Numbered from the stretch's first letter, positions 28,522 through 37,864 are shown. The stretch: 64,000 nt of DNA from Alkalihalobacterium alkalinitrilicum (GCF_002019605.1 NZ_KV917368.1:589809-653808), one strand, 5' to 3'. Notes: generated from the letters alone by a model not told the origin. Numbers and translations are program-made.

Positions 28522-29214
28522 TTGAAAGAAAATAAAGTGAAAAAGGTAGCAGTTTGCTGGAGTGGTGGGAAAGACTGTTGTCTTGCTTTGTATCGCGTAC
28601 TAAAAGAAAACCATGATATTATTTGTTTATTATCCATGGTTTCCGAAAAAGATGCTCGAAATCACGCACATGGTATACAATTAGAAATTTTAAAATTACA
28701 AGCTGACGCATTGGGATTACCTCTAATTTTAGTAGATTCAGCAGGTGAATATGAGTTGTCATTAAAAAGGTCACTTGCACTTTTAAAAGAGAAATCTGGA
28801 GTAGAAGCAATTGTATTTGGGAGTTTGTACTCGAAAGAAGATAGAAAGTGGAATGAGGAAGTAGCATATGAAATTGGAATTGAGCCTATGTTCCCTGTAT
28901 GGATTTCGCAAAAACACTCTTCCAAACTTCTTTATGAATTTATATCATTAGGTTTTCATTCTGTAGTTTGTAGGGCGTCTAATAAGTATTTTGACCAAAA
29001 ATGGGCTGGTAGATATCTTGATTTGAGCTTTTATGATGAGATCCATCAAACAGGTAGTTGCGTTATGGGAGAATTAGGAGAGTACCATACTTTTGTTTTA
29101 GACGGTCCGATTTTTCATAAAAAAATCGATATAACTAAATCAAGTGTTGTTTTAAATTCTGGATTATGGTCTTTGGATATTATAACATGCGAATTAGTGA
29201 ACAAAACAATATAG
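28522..29214 (+). CDS. Dph6-like ATP pyrophosphatase (adenine nucleotide alpha hydrolase)
   Basis: About 230 residues. PP-loop SGGKDCCLALYR near the N-terminus, and the family block GIEPMFPVWISQ, HSVVCRASNKYFDQKWAGR and GELGEYHTFVLDGPIF match the DUF71/MJ0570 (diphthine-ammonia ligase related) family. Bacteria lack diphthamide, so the true substrate is unknown. Start is unsure: TTG 28522, GTG 28513 or GTG 28537 are possible; a GTGGAG site favours 28522. Stands alone. Confidence 0.82.
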   Translation: MKENKVKKVAVCWSGGKDCCLALYRVLKENHDIICLLSMVSEKDARNHAHGIQLEILKLQADALGLPLILVDSAGEYELSLKRSLALLKEKSGVEAIVFGSLYSKEDRKWNEEVAYEIGIEPMFPVWISQKHSSKLLYEFISLGFHSVVCRASNKYFDQKWAGRYLDLSFYDEIHQTGSCVMGELGEYHTFVLDGPIFHKKIDITKSSVVLNSGLWSLDIITCELVNKTI

Positions 29215-29468
29215 GTTTAATCATTACCTTATATTGACTGTAATATTGAATAACTTCTTGAAATTAACGAAGGCTCGTTAGTTTAGAAGCTGTTGTAATC
29301 ACGTCCTTCTGTTATTGAAGTAACGGAGGATAGTTGAACAAAGCGAAATGAGGAGAGTATTGATTTGAAATCTAAAAAAACATGGAGGAATAATTAGTGA
29401 AGTACAAAATGAAAAAGAAGGACTTAATAACTAAAGAGGTAAGCTAATTAAGGATTGGGGGAATTCGG

Positions 29469-29759
29469 ATGGAATATATTTGGTTAGCTATGGGTATTGC
29501 CATAGCAGGATATTTAATTGGGGATGGATTAAAAAATTTTAAAAATCCAAATTCAAAAAATATATTAGATTCGTTAGATGAAAGTGATGACCACGAATTA
29601 ATTAAAGAGAATGAGGTTCATCATTTTATAGGTATTTCTAAGGAAGATGCAAAAAATATGGTTAGTGAACACCCAAATATTCCACACATTATAATAAACA
29701 ATAAGATATATTACCCAAAAGCTAAATTGCGTGAATGGTTAATGAAAATAGGAAATTAA
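29469..29759 (+). CDS. membrane-anchored small protein with a C-terminal HTH-like domain
   Basis: 96 residues. Residues 1-20 (MEYIWLAMGIAIAGYLIGDG) form one hydrophobic helix. After a polar linker, residues 52-96 (VHHFIGISKEDAKNMVSE, then HIIINNKIYYPKAKLREWL) look like an excisionase/MerR-type helix-turn-helix. A DNA-binding fold tied to the membrane is unusual. GGGGGAATTCGG precedes the ATG. Resemblance judged by eye only. The domain could instead bind a protein. Confidence 0.6.
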   Translation: MEYIWLAMGIAIAGYLIGDGLKNFKNPNSKNILDSLDESDDHELIKENEVHHFIGISKEDAKNMVSEHPNIPHIIINNKIYYPKAKLREWLMKIGN

Positions 29760-29924
29760 TTCTTTTCTCAAAGAGATTAGTAGTTTCCACTAACGTGTAG
29801 CATTAGATTAGCAATTGTCACAACGCCAGCTCCAACTGATGTTGATGTAACGAGGTTAATTTAACAACTAGGAATTACTTTATTATAAAATTATACATAG
29901 ATTAATTGGTTAAAGGAGAAAATA

Positions 29925-30428
29925 ATGGACATTAGAATTTTAAATTCAATAGAAGATGCAGAAAAATATCGTAGTATTAGACTTGAAGCTCTAAAAAATA
30001 CACCTGAAGCATTCGCTTCCAGTTATGAAGAAGAAAAAGACTTTTCAATTGAAGAATTTAAGAACAAGTTTCAATCGAAAGCCTCTTTTACCTACGGAGC
30101 TTTTGATAACGGAGAACTTGTAGGAATTATAACTTTATATCAAGAAAATTTAAATAAACTACGACATAGAGCACATATTGGAGCAATGTACGTTTCTCCC
30201 TTCAAAAGGGATTTAGGAATTGGGAAGGCTTTAATGGAAGAAGCAATAGAGAAAGCAAAAAGTATAGAGGATTTGGAACAGGTATATTTAGCGGTGGTTT
30301 CAACAAATAAATCAGCAAAAAAACTGTATTCATTATTGGGATTTGAAGTTTTTGGTACAGAAAAGAAAGGTTTAAAGTTAGAAAAAAATATTTATTATGA
30401 TGTAGACTTCATGATTTTATATTTATAA
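29925..30428 (+). CDS. GNAT-family N-acetyltransferase
   Basis: 167 residues. Motif A IGAMYVSPFKRDLGIGKALMEEA near residues 85-107 is the acetyl-CoA binding loop (RxxGxG variant); VYLAVVSTNKSAKKLYSLLGFEVFG is motif B. N-terminal SIRLEALKNTPEAFASSYEEE is typical of the YuaI/acetyltransferase group acting on small molecules or protein N-termini. AAGGAG precedes the ATG. Terminator downstream. Confidence 0.9.
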   Translation: MDIRILNSIEDAEKYRSIRLEALKNTPEAFASSYEEEKDFSIEEFKNKFQSKASFTYGAFDNGELVGIITLYQENLNKLRHRAHIGAMYVSPFKRDLGIGKALMEEAIEKAKSIEDLEQVYLAVVSTNKSAKKLYSLLGFEVFGTEKKGLKLEKNIYYDVDFMILYL

Positions 30429-30446
30429 GTGTTATTAAACAAAAGT

Positions 30447-30477
30447 GTGATAGCTTAATAGAGGTTATCGTTTTTTC
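30447..30477 (+). terminator. rho-independent terminator after GNAT gene
   Basis: GATAGC pairs with GTTATC (one G-U-like mismatch) across an eight-base loop, then six Ts. Short but well placed, 19 bases after the stop. Confidence 0.6.
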
Positions 30478-30533
30478 TTTATTGAAGTAAAGAGCAGAAG
30501 AGTTGAATACCAATAAATATTGTTATAAATGAA

Positions 30534-30583
30534 GGGTCTGTCCCCTTACCATTAAAGCATTAACTTAATGGGGGGACAGGCCT
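30534..30583. repeat. GGGACAGGCC hairpin repeat, copy 2
   Basis: AGGGTCTGTCCCC (left arm) and GGGGGGACAGGCCT (right arm) around ATTAAAGCATTAACTTAA. Same architecture and loop as copy 1 at 26549. Confidence 0.75.
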
Positions 30584-30602
30584 TATTTTTTGTTTTTCAA
30601 TT

Positions 30603-30776
30603 TTAATGATTATTCGGGTGTTTTAGCTTGGATTTGCTACCACGTCTGGAATTGTACTCAGTGCCTTTATTATTATCTCCAGTAGCAACCTCTTGACCAA
30701 ACTCGGTGTCTAACTTTCCATGGCGACTTGGTGAGCTCTGATTTTGACTGCCGCCTTTATTATTCCGCTTTGTCAT
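30603..30776 (-). CDS. small basic protein, possibly spore-associated
   Basis: 57 residues, highly polar: MTKRNNKGGSQNQSSPSRHG, then KLDTEFGQEVATGD and a basic end SKSKLKHPNNH. AGGAGG lies nine bases before ATG 30776; an in-frame GTG at 30785 touches that site. Composition (Asn, Gly, Ser, Lys rich; no Cys or Trp) and the FGQEVATG stretch recall gamma-type or minor small acid-soluble spore proteins, but I cannot assign a family. Confidence 0.55.
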   Translation of the reverse strand: MTKRNNKGGSQNQSSPSRHGKLDTEFGQEVATGDNNKGTEYNSRRGSKSKLKHPNNH

Positions 30777-31049
30777 CCTTTCCACCTCCTATAGTTTCTT
30801 CATTATTATCATTCCAATGATTGCTGGTTTCATTACAGGTTTGTAAAAAAGATGGTTAGTTGTGTGTAAAATGGAAATGACCTATGTTACGGACAAGAAA
30901 CCGATCAGCGCATGTTCCTTCCGCATTTTTTAAGTTCCTCAACTAGCAGTTGCAAAGCCAGTGGAGTTGTTTTGCATCCGCAAAGCTCGGTACAATTGTT
31001 TCTTTTCCTAATCATTAAGTAAATTGAAATTGAAGAAGTGATGAGGGGT

Positions 31050-31107
31050 AGACAGGTGTCTCCATAAACTGTCTATTTCAAGATGAACAGGTGTCTATTT
31101 TGTAAAC
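31050..31107 (+). promoter_or_regulatory. candidate enhancer (UAS) for sigma-54 activator
   Basis: ACAGGTGTCT occurs twice, at 31052-31061 and 31087-31096, 35 bases apart. The first lies in the near-palindrome AGACAGGTGTCT. ACTGTCT and ACAGT half-like motifs follow each copy. The position, about 65-110 bases before the -24 box, is where enhancer-binding proteins usually bind. Confidence 0.6.
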
Positions 31108-31159
31108 AGTATTTAATTTAAGCTAAGCAAAAATAGGTTAGAATGGTGTTTTTTATTTT

Positions 31160-31175
31160 TGGCACGGTATTTGCA
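31160..31175 (+). promoter_or_regulatory. sigma-54 (-24/-12) promoter of the acyl-CoA dehydrogenase/carboxylase operon
   Basis: TGGCACGGTATTTGCA matches the consensus TGGCAC-N5-TTGCA at every specified base, with GG and GC separated by ten bases. It lies 98 bases before the first gene of the operon. SigL (RpoN) with an activator is required at such promoters; a matching activator gene is encoded at 44785. Confidence 0.9.
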
Positions 31176-31273
31176 AATGTAGAAGTGTAAGGAAAATTCC
31201 TTAATAATTATAGTGAAGTTTATTAACTATTATTTTAAAAATATTCTTTTATGGAAAGTTTGAGGAGGACAAA

Positions 31274-32419
31274 ATGGAATTTACACAAGAAGTAGAAATG
31301 TTGAGAAAAACTGTTGCTAGTTTTGTAAAAAAAGAAATTGAACCAATTGCTGAACAAATTGACAGAACAGATGAGTTTCCACAAGAAATGTGGCGAAAGT
31401 TAGGAGATTTAGGAGTTCTAGGAATAACCATACCTGAAGAGTATGGCGGTGCTAGTATGGGACCAGTCGAACAAGCGGTAGTGACTGAGGAAATAGCCAA
31501 GTATAGTGCGGCAATTGCCGTTTCATATGTTGCTCATTCCAACTTATGTGCACATAACCTCTATCATAATGCGAATGAACAACAAAGACAAAAATATATA
31601 ACAGGGCTTTGTTCTGGTGAGTTAATTGGAGCATTAGGATTAACAGAACCTGGTTCAGGGTCTGATGCAGTCAACATGAAGACCACCGCTAGAAAAGAAG
31701 GAGATCATTATATTCTAAATGGGAGTAAAACCTTTATCACAAATGGTCCAATTGCCGATGTATTATTAGTTTACGCAAAAACAGATCCACAAAAAGGAGC
31801 TCATGGTATTTCTGCTTTTATAGTTGAAAAAGATTCTCCTGGCTTCTCTGTTTCAAAAAAACTAGAAAAAATGGGAAATAGAGGATCTTCTACTGGCGAA
31901 TTGATTTTTGATGAATGTAAAGTTCCAAAGGAGAACTTACTCGGTAATGAAAATGCAGGAGTAAAAATTATGATGTCGGGTCTGGATATCGAGAGAGTAA
32001 TGGTTTCAGCATTATCCCTTGGAATAGGAGAGGGTTCCTTCCGAGAAGCATTGAAATATTCACAAGAAAGAAAACAATTTGGTAAAGAAATAGCCAACTT
32101 TCAATTAATACAAGCAAAGCTAGCAGATATGTATACATTGCTAGAAGCGTCAAGGTTAATGACCTATGATGCAGCGATTGAAGCCGCGACGAACAAAAGA
32201 ATTACTAAAAAGGCAGCAGCTGCAATACTATTCACTGCTGAAACGGCAACAAAAGTTGCATTAGAGGCTGTTCAAATCCATGGAGGTTATGGATATATGT
32301 TAGATTACCCAGTCAATAGATATTTACGTGATGCGAAACTATATGAAATTGGTGCAGGAACATCAGAAGTTAGGAGATTAATTATTGCAAGAGAACTTTT
32401 AAATGTAAAAACTTTCTAA
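31274..32419 (+). CDS. acyl-CoA dehydrogenase, isovaleryl-CoA/citronellyl-CoA type
   Basis: 381-residue FAD enzyme making a 2,3-unsaturated acyl-CoA and passing electrons to ETF. FAD/substrate signatures: [14 protein letters not shown] near residues 116-129 and [21 protein letters not shown] near 335-355. The C-terminal block reads [13 protein letters not shown] instead of the short-chain type with Glu before Gly-Thr. In isovaleryl-CoA dehydrogenase and its relative AtuD the base lies elsewhere, in SGLDLER; here SGLDIER has Glu 240. This points to a 3-methyl-branched substrate. SD GAGGAGG. First gene after the sigma-54 promoter. Confidence 0.92.
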   Translation: MEFTQEVEMLRKTVASFVKKEIEPIAEQIDRTDEFPQEMWRKLGDLGVLGITIPEEYGGASMGPVEQAVVTEEIAKYSAAIAVSYVAHSNLCAHNLYHNANEQQRQKYITGLCSGELIGALGLTEPGSGSDAVNMKTTARKEGDHYILNGSKTFITNGPIADVLLVYAKTDPQKGAHGISAFIVEKDSPGFSVSKKLEKMGNRGSSTGELIFDECKVPKENLLGNENAGVKIMMSGLDIERVMVSALSLGIGEGSFREALKYSQERKQFGKEIANFQLIQAKLADMYTLLEASRLMTYDAAIEAATNKRITKKAAAAILFTAETATKVALEAVQIHGGYGYMLDYPVNRYLRDAKLYEIGAGTSEVRRLIIARELLNVKTF

Positions 32420-32584
32420 TGTATACCATATGTAACGAAAAGGAAAAATTTGTATTTAACTATTAACAATAAATCAAACGAAGCGTTAAGGATGAAAAGG
32501 ATAAAGAACGATATAAAATGACTGAAAAATCGCAATATTTTTAAAAGTAATTCAATTATCTAAATAAATGCCGGAGGTTTATTC

Positions 32585-33925
32585 ATGAACTTTCAAAAAA
32601 TCTTAATCGCTAACAGAGGAGAAATTGCAATTCGAATAATTCGTACATGTAAAAAAATGAGTATTAAAACAGTTGCGATATATTCTGAAGCGGATAAAGA
32701 CATGCCGTATGTATATGAAGCCGATGAAGCTGTTTTGATTGGGCCGCCACAAGTTAGTTTAAGTTATTTGAACTCCAAAGAAATTCTTTCAGTTGCCAAA
32801 AGATTAAAGGTGGATGCGATTCATCCAGGATATGGATTTTTATCTGAAAATGCAGAGTTTAGAAATCTTTGTGAGGAAGAAGGAATTTCATTTATCGGAC
32901 CGACGAGTGATGTTATTACTTCGATGGGAAGCAAAATTGAAGCAAGAAGAAGAATGAGTGAAGCGAGTGTTCCTGTTGTTCCAGGGTGGAATGAACCAAT
33001 TCAATCTATGGAAGAAGCTTTAGAAATTGCACAACAAATTGGATATCCTTTAATGCTAAAGGCAAGTGCTGGCGGTGGCGGGATTGGGATGAGTTTAATT
33101 CATTCCAAAGAACAGTTGGAAAAAGCATTTGAAACGACCCGAAATCGTTCACAAAATTATTTTGGTAACTCAGAAGTATTTTTAGAAAAATACATTAATA
33201 ATCCAAGACATATTGAGGTACAAATTGCTGCAGATCATTATAACAATATCGTTCATTTATATGAACGTGAGTGTTCTGTTCAAAGAAGAAATCAAAAAGT
33301 AATTGAAGAAAGCCCATCTCCTTTCTTAAATGATGCGCAACGGGAACAGCTTATGAGTGCTGCTATAAAAGGGGCAAAAGCAATTGGTTATCGTAATTTA
33401 GGAACGATGGAATTTATCTTTGATGAAGACGGTTCATTTTATTTCTTAGAAATGAACACTCGATTACAGGTAGAGCATCCTGTTACTGAAATGAACACGA
33501 AATTAGATTTAGTGGAATGGCAAATCCGAATCGCTCAGGGAGAGAAGCTGCCTTGTTTACAAAGTGAAATTAATAGTTCAGGGCATTCGATAGAATGTAG
33601 GGTTTATGCAGAAGATCCAGTTAATTTCTATCCTTCTCCAGGAACGATATCGAAGCTGAATTGGCCTAATAATTTAAGAATTGATACATCTATAATAGAA
33701 GGTTCAACAATAACACCATACTATGATCCGATGATAGCCAAAGTAATTGTGCACGCGGAGCAGCGGGAACAATCGATAAAAGACATGGAAAATGGGTTAT
33801 TAACTACAAAAATAGAAGGAATAAAAACAAACATTCCATTATTAATAGATGTTTTGCGTAATGATGAATTTAAAAAAGGTGAATATACAACTAAGTTAAT
33901 AGAAGAAATGAAAGTTAATAGTTAA
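32585..33925 (+). CDS. biotin carboxylase subunit of an acyl-CoA carboxylase
   Basis: 446 residues. ATP-grasp biotin carboxylase: FQKILIANRGEIAIRIIRTCKKM start, DAIHPGYGFLSENAEF, glycine loop KASAGGGGIGMS, RECSVQRRNQKVIEESPSP, and FLEMNTRLQVEHPVTE with catalytic residues. It ends after the biotin carboxylase C-terminal domain, with no BCCP fused, so BCCP is supplied by the next gene. Carboxylates biotin with ATP and bicarbonate. GGAGG precedes the ATG. Confidence 0.93.
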   Translation: MNFQKILIANRGEIAIRIIRTCKKMSIKTVAIYSEADKDMPYVYEADEAVLIGPPQVSLSYLNSKEILSVAKRLKVDAIHPGYGFLSENAEFRNLCEEEGISFIGPTSDVITSMGSKIEARRRMSEASVPVVPGWNEPIQSMEEALEIAQQIGYPLMLKASAGGGGIGMSLIHSKEQLEKAFETTRNRSQNYFGNSEVFLEKYINNPRHIEVQIAADHYNNIVHLYERECSVQRRNQKVIEESPSPFLNDAQREQLMSAAIKGAKAIGYRNLGTMEFIFDEDGSFYFLEMNTRLQVEHPVTEMNTKLDLVEWQIRIAQGEKLPCLQSEINSSGHSIECRVYAEDPVNFYPSPGTISKLNWPNNLRIDTSIIEGSTITPYYDPMIAKVIVHAEQREQSIKDMENGLLTTKIEGIKTNIPLLIDVLRNDEFKKGEYTTKLIEEMKVNS

Positions 33926-33958
33926 AAATAAAATCTTAATTATAAGGAGAGTTCTAAA

Positions 33959-34168
33959 ATGATCGTTAAAGCAAATATGGGTGGGAACTTATGGAAGTTA
34001 CTAGTTTCAAAGGGAGACCAAGTAGAAGCTGGGCAAGAAGTAGCAATCTTAGAATCAATGAAAATGGAGATTCCTATTACATCAAGTTATTCAGGAACAG
34101 TAGTCGATGTGGTAAAAAATGAAGGTGAGTTTGTTCAAGAAGATGAAGGACTAATCGTATTAAAATAG
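33959..34168 (+). CDS. stand-alone biotin carboxyl carrier protein
   Basis: 69 residues forming one biotinyl domain: VKANMGGNLWKLLVSKGDQV, then the biotinylation site ESMKMEIPI with Lys about 36, and VVKNEGEFVQEDEGLIVLK. It carries carboxybiotin between the carboxylase and transferase subunits encoded on either side. AAGGAGAG precedes the ATG. The minimal size, like YngHB-type proteins in Bacillus, is normal. Confidence 0.92.
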   Translation: MIVKANMGGNLWKLLVSKGDQVEAGQEVAILESMKMEIPITSSYSGTVVDVVKNEGEFVQEDEGLIVLK

Positions 34169-34180
34169 GAGGAATGGATA

Positions 34181-35716
34181 ATGACAAATCATGAAAAAGA
34201 AAAAAGTATGTTGGATGTTAGGGAAAGAATTGAAAATGGTGGTGGAGAAAAGTACCGAAACCGTGTGAAATCTCAAAATAAAATGTTAGTTCGTGAACGT
34301 TTAGACCTACTATTTGACGAGGGTTCCCTTAAAGAGGAATGGATCTTTGCTAAATGTCTGGACCCTAGTCTTGCTGCTGATGCAATCATTACAGGTTTAG
34401 GGAAAATTAATGGTCGTAAGGTTGCCTTTTTAGCTGCGGATCCTACCGTTAAAGCAGGTTCATGGGGAGAGAAGTCAGTTGAAAAAATGATAAGAACTCA
34501 AGAACTAGCCATGAAATTAAAAATTCCTATGTTATATATGATTGATTCAGCAGGTGGTCGAATTACAGATCAAATCAAAATTTTCCCAGGATACAGACAC
34601 AGTGGAAAGATTTTTTATAACATGATTAAAATGTCTGGTATGGTTCCGCAAATTTGCATCAATTTCGGACCTTCTCCAGCTGGATCGGCCTATATCCCAT
34701 CATTCGCAGATTTTGTAGTTATGGTTGATAAAAATGCTAGTGCATATTTAGGTTCCACGCGAATGGTTGAAATGGTAATCGGAGAAAAAGTAACCATGGA
34801 GGAAATGGGTGGAGCTAGGTTGCATTGTTCGACTAGTGGTTTAGGAGATGTATTAGCAAAGGATGAGCGAGATGCTATAGAAATCACGAAAAAGTACCTT
34901 TCTTATATGCCACAAAATTACAAGGAAAAGGTTGAAGGTGCCGAACCTGCATTACCTAAAATGGGTCCTTCAATAAAGGAAATCATTCCTAAAGATATGA
35001 ACCGGCCATTTGATATGGTTCATTTAATTGAAAGAGTTGTAGATGAAAATAGTTGGTTTGAAATAAAAGAACTGTTTGCACAAGAGTTAGTTGTTGGCTT
35101 TGGAAGGATGGACGGGAAAACCGTAGGTATTGTTGCCAATCAACCGAAAGTTAAAGGTGGGACATTATTTGTAGATTCCGCGGATAAGGGTGCTAGATTT
35201 GTAACTTTATGTAATGCATTTAATATTCCATTACTATTCTTAGCGGATGTACCTGGTTACATGGTAGGTTCTGCTGTTGAAAAGAAAGGAATTATACGAC
35301 ATGGAGCTAAGATGTTAACTGCTGTTTCTGAAGCAACGGTTCCAAAAATGACAGTAATTGTACGGAAATGTTACGGTGCTGGTTTATATGCAATGTGTGG
35401 TCCAGCTTACGACCCAGAAACCGTTATTGCCCTTCCGTCAGCTTCCATTGCAATTATGGGACCTGAAGCCGCTATTAATGCAGTTTATTATAACAAAATT
35501 CAGGAACTACCAGAAGAAGAACGCCAAGAGTATATCCTTCAGAAAAGGGAGGAATATTCAGAGGATATTAATATTTATGCATTGGGCTCAGAAATGATCA
35601 TTAATGAAATTATTCCATTTGATCAACTAAGAGACGAAGTAATTGAACGGTTTGATTATTATTCTACAAAAGATATAACATTCGGTGAGAAAAAATGTCC
35701 GGTTCATCCGGTATAA
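34181..35716 (+). CDS. carboxyltransferase subunit of acyl-CoA carboxylase
   Basis: 511 residues, two crotonase-fold halves. N-terminal VRERLDLLFDEGSL, oxyanion region IDSAGGRITDQIKIFPGYR and FGPSPAGSAYIPSFADFVVMVD. The C-terminal half has VVGFGRMDGKTVGIVANQP, DVPGYMVGSAVEKKGIIRHGAKM and YGAGLYAMCGPAYDP. These fit the methylcrotonyl-/propionyl-/geranyl-CoA carboxylase beta class. With the IVD-type dehydrogenase upstream, a 3-methyl-2-enoyl-CoA is the likely substrate (3-methylcrotonyl or geranyl type); inference. Confidence 0.92.
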   Translation: MTNHEKEKSMLDVRERIENGGGEKYRNRVKSQNKMLVRERLDLLFDEGSLKEEWIFAKCLDPSLAADAIITGLGKINGRKVAFLAADPTVKAGSWGEKSVEKMIRTQELAMKLKIPMLYMIDSAGGRITDQIKIFPGYRHSGKIFYNMIKMSGMVPQICINFGPSPAGSAYIPSFADFVVMVDKNASAYLGSTRMVEMVIGEKVTMEEMGGARLHCSTSGLGDVLAKDERDAIEITKKYLSYMPQNYKEKVEGAEPALPKMGPSIKEIIPKDMNRPFDMVHLIERVVDENSWFEIKELFAQELVVGFGRMDGKTVGIVANQPKVKGGTLFVDSADKGARFVTLCNAFNIPLLFLADVPGYMVGSAVEKKGIIRHGAKMLTAVSEATVPKMTVIVRKCYGAGLYAMCGPAYDPETVIALPSASIAIMGPEAAINAVYYNKIQELPEEERQEYILQKREEYSEDINIYALGSEMIINEIIPFDQLRDEVIERFDYYSTKDITFGEKKCPVHPV

Positions 35717-35731
35717 AGGAGAGAGTGTGCG

Positions 35732-36535
35732 GTGGAAGTATTTTCAAAGTCCTTATTAAGTGAAAAAGTTGCAATAGTTACTGGTGGTGGTACGGGAATA
35801 GGAAAGGAAATAGCTAAACATCTTGGAACGACTGGGGCAAAGGTAGTCATAACAGGTCGTAGAGAACATGTATTACAAGAAACAGCAGAAGAATTTCGTC
35901 ATTTAGGAATTGAAGTATCTACTATTTCAACAGATATACGCGATCCTGAGCAAGTCAAAAATTTAGTAGAGCATACGGTTGAATGCTTTGGCAGAGTTGA
36001 TATATTAATCAACAATGCAGGCGGGCAATTTCCAAAAAAAGCAGAAGAACTGTCACCAAATGGGTGGAATGCAGTGATTAATAATAATTTAAATGGGACG
36101 TTTTATGTCACTCAAGAAGTTTCTAAACAATTTATGAAACAAGGGACGGGTGGGAGTATCACCAATATATTAGTTAACTTTCTTCATCGTGGGGCTCCTG
36201 GAATTGCCCATTCTGTTGCCGCTCGAAGTGGGATTTATGGAATGATGAAAACGCTCGCATTAGAGTGGGCAAAGCATAATATACGAATTAACTCGATTGG
36301 ACCTGGTTTATTTGTCACCGAGGGAATGAGCGAAGAAATGGCAAGCTTTGCGGGGTCTGATTTTATAAGTAATGTTACGGAGGATGTCCCTTTAAAGCGT
36401 ACAGGGAAATTGGAAGAATTAGGCTGGTTAGTAACCTATATATCTAGTCCAGCCGCAGAATACATTACAGGCGAATATATCATTATCGACGGAGGTAACT
36501 CGCTAGGGAGAGGTATTACTTTTCTTCCATACTAA
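35732..36535 (+). CDS. SDR oxidoreductase, PECR/dienoyl-CoA-reductase-like
   Basis: 267 residues. NAD(P) loop TGGGTGIGKE near residues 18-27, NNAGG near 93-97. The usual YxxxK site is shifted: after the Ser region comes HSVAARSGIYGMMKTLALEWA, where Y and K of YGMMK play the role as in peroxisomal trans-2-enoyl-CoA reductase. GPGLFVTEGM and TGEYIIIDGGNSL complete the fold. Likely acts on an acyl-CoA intermediate. The start codon is probably GTG 35732 (GGAGAG upstream). In the operon. Confidence 0.85.
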   Translation: MEVFSKSLLSEKVAIVTGGGTGIGKEIAKHLGTTGAKVVITGRREHVLQETAEEFRHLGIEVSTISTDIRDPEQVKNLVEHTVECFGRVDILINNAGGQFPKKAEELSPNGWNAVINNNLNGTFYVTQEVSKQFMKQGTGGSITNILVNFLHRGAPGIAHSVAARSGIYGMMKTLALEWAKHNIRINSIGPGLFVTEGMSEEMASFAGSDFISNVTEDVPLKRTGKLEELGWLVTYISSPAAEYITGEYIIIDGGNSLGRGITFLPY

Positions 36536-36561
36536 TAATTAGGTAGTAAAGTGGTGGGAAC

Positions 36562-37458
36562 ATGTGGTCTGAGACATTAATAGAGCAACTTTCTAATCGT
36601 AATAAGAAACCAGTCCGAATTCTGTTTCCTGAAGGTGATGATATACGAGTTCAAAAAGCGTGCCAAGTCATTTTAAATAAAAAGCTAGCACAGCCGATCT
36701 TATTTACCAACTCTAATATCCAAGGAATAGAAACCGTTTGGGAAACAGGTTGGGAAACTGGGAATAAGAAACTAGAAATAGCAGCAGAGTGGTTGAAAGA
36801 AGGTAGAGTAGATGGTGTGATTTCTGGAGCATGCTATGAGAGTGGCGAAGTGATCCGTGTAGGTCTGAAGAAAATAGGTTTAAAGAATGGTAGAAAACGA
36901 ATTACAGGGATATTTGTTGTAGATACAGGGTTACGAACTGTGGGCAACGATGGTGTCTTATTATTTACAGATCCCATCGTTATCCCACAGCCAACAACTG
37001 AGGATCTGATGGAAATAATTAAAGGGGCGACAGAGCTATGGGAATTAATATTTTCAGACGTTGATCCCAAAGTAGCCTTACTTGATTTTATGACTTGTAA
37101 TGGTCACTTTGAAAAGGTTAATAAACAATCTGTAATGGATTTAAAGAAAACTTTTCCAGGAATCCATTTTGATGGACCATTGCAAGTGGATGCAGCCATT
37201 GTTCCTGAAGTGGCGTTAACCAAAGCCCCAAAAAGTGATATTGCGGGGAGAGCTAATATATTAATATTCCCTGATCTTAAATCAGGAAATATAGGATATA
37301 AACTTGTTGAGAGGTTAGGTGGGGCCAAAGCTTTTTCCTATTTAACAGGTTTTGAAAAGAGTTGGAATGATTTATCGAGAGGTTGTCGCTGGGAAGATGT
37401 TGTCGTATCGTCATGTCTTTCAATATTAGAAATTAATAGTAAGAAAACATCATTGTAA
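36562..37458 (+). CDS. phosphate acyltransferase (Pta/Ptb family)
   Basis: 298 residues. PVRILFPEGDDIRVQKACQVIL is the N-terminal phosphotransacylase signature; VDGVISGACYESGEVIR, FDGPLQVDAAIVPEVA, and ANILIFPDLKSGNIGYKLVERLGGAKA are conserved through phosphate acetyl- and butyryltransferases. It converts an acyl-CoA and phosphate to acyl phosphate and CoA. No acid kinase gene is nearby. In the operon it may recover energy from the pathway product. GTGGTGGG precedes the ATG. Confidence 0.88.
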   Translation: MWSETLIEQLSNRNKKPVRILFPEGDDIRVQKACQVILNKKLAQPILFTNSNIQGIETVWETGWETGNKKLEIAAEWLKEGRVDGVISGACYESGEVIRVGLKKIGLKNGRKRITGIFVVDTGLRTVGNDGVLLFTDPIVIPQPTTEDLMEIIKGATELWELIFSDVDPKVALLDFMTCNGHFEKVNKQSVMDLKKTFPGIHFDGPLQVDAAIVPEVALTKAPKSDIAGRANILIFPDLKSGNIGYKLVERLGGAKAFSYLTGFEKSWNDLSRGCRWEDVVVSSCLSILEINSKKTSL

Positions 37459-37483
37459 GATGTGAAAGGATTAAAGGAGGAAA

Positions 37484-37864
37484 ATGTCTATGAGAGTGTT
37501 GTTAAAGGATATCGCACAGTCAAGATCTGGAGACAAGGGCAATACTGCAGATATATCATTATTTGCAAATAATGAAGAGTTATTTAATGTAATAAAAAAA
37601 GAAGTAACATCCGAAAGAGTAAAAGAACACTTTAATGGAATATGTCTTGGAAAGGTAGAACGCTTTGAAGTAGCAAATGTTCTAGCATTGAAATTTATCC
37701 TTCACGAAGCATTAGGTGGAGGTGGTCCACGTTCTTTAAGAATAGATAATTTAGGAAAATCTTTAAGTGCAGCTTTATTGAGAATGGAAATTGAAGTACC
37801 AAATGAAATAATGAAAAACGTGGAAATTAAGCAACCCCCGAAACAATTTAAATCATTCGTATAA
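37484..37864 (+). CDS. AtuA-like C-terminal ferredoxin-fold protein
   Basis: 126 residues. Opening VLLKDIAQSRSGDKGNTADISLFA and middle VLALKFILHEALGGGGPRSLRIDNLGKSLSAALLRMEI match the small C-terminal domain of acyclic-terpene-utilisation AtuA proteins. In Pseudomonas AtuA this domain is fused to the large DUF1446 domain; here the large part is the separate gene at 38736, with the hydratase gene between. SD AAAGGAGG; the start may be at 37484 or the second ATG at 37490. Role in terpenoid-acid catabolism is not biochemically known. Confidence 0.85.
   Translation: MSMRVLLKDIAQSRSGDKGNTADISLFANNEELFNVIKKEVTSERVKEHFNGICLGKVERFEVANVLALKFILHEALGGGGPRSLRIDNLGKSLSAALLRMEIEVPNEIMKNVEIKQPPKQFKSFV

Larger units (their letters stand above)
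30786..31273. other. regulatory region of the branched-acid operon
   Basis: About 490 bases without a gene. The left half shows nothing clear. The right half contains two direct copies of ACAGGTGTCT (31052 and 31087) and a sigma-54 promoter at 31160-31175, listed separately. Confidence 0.6.
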
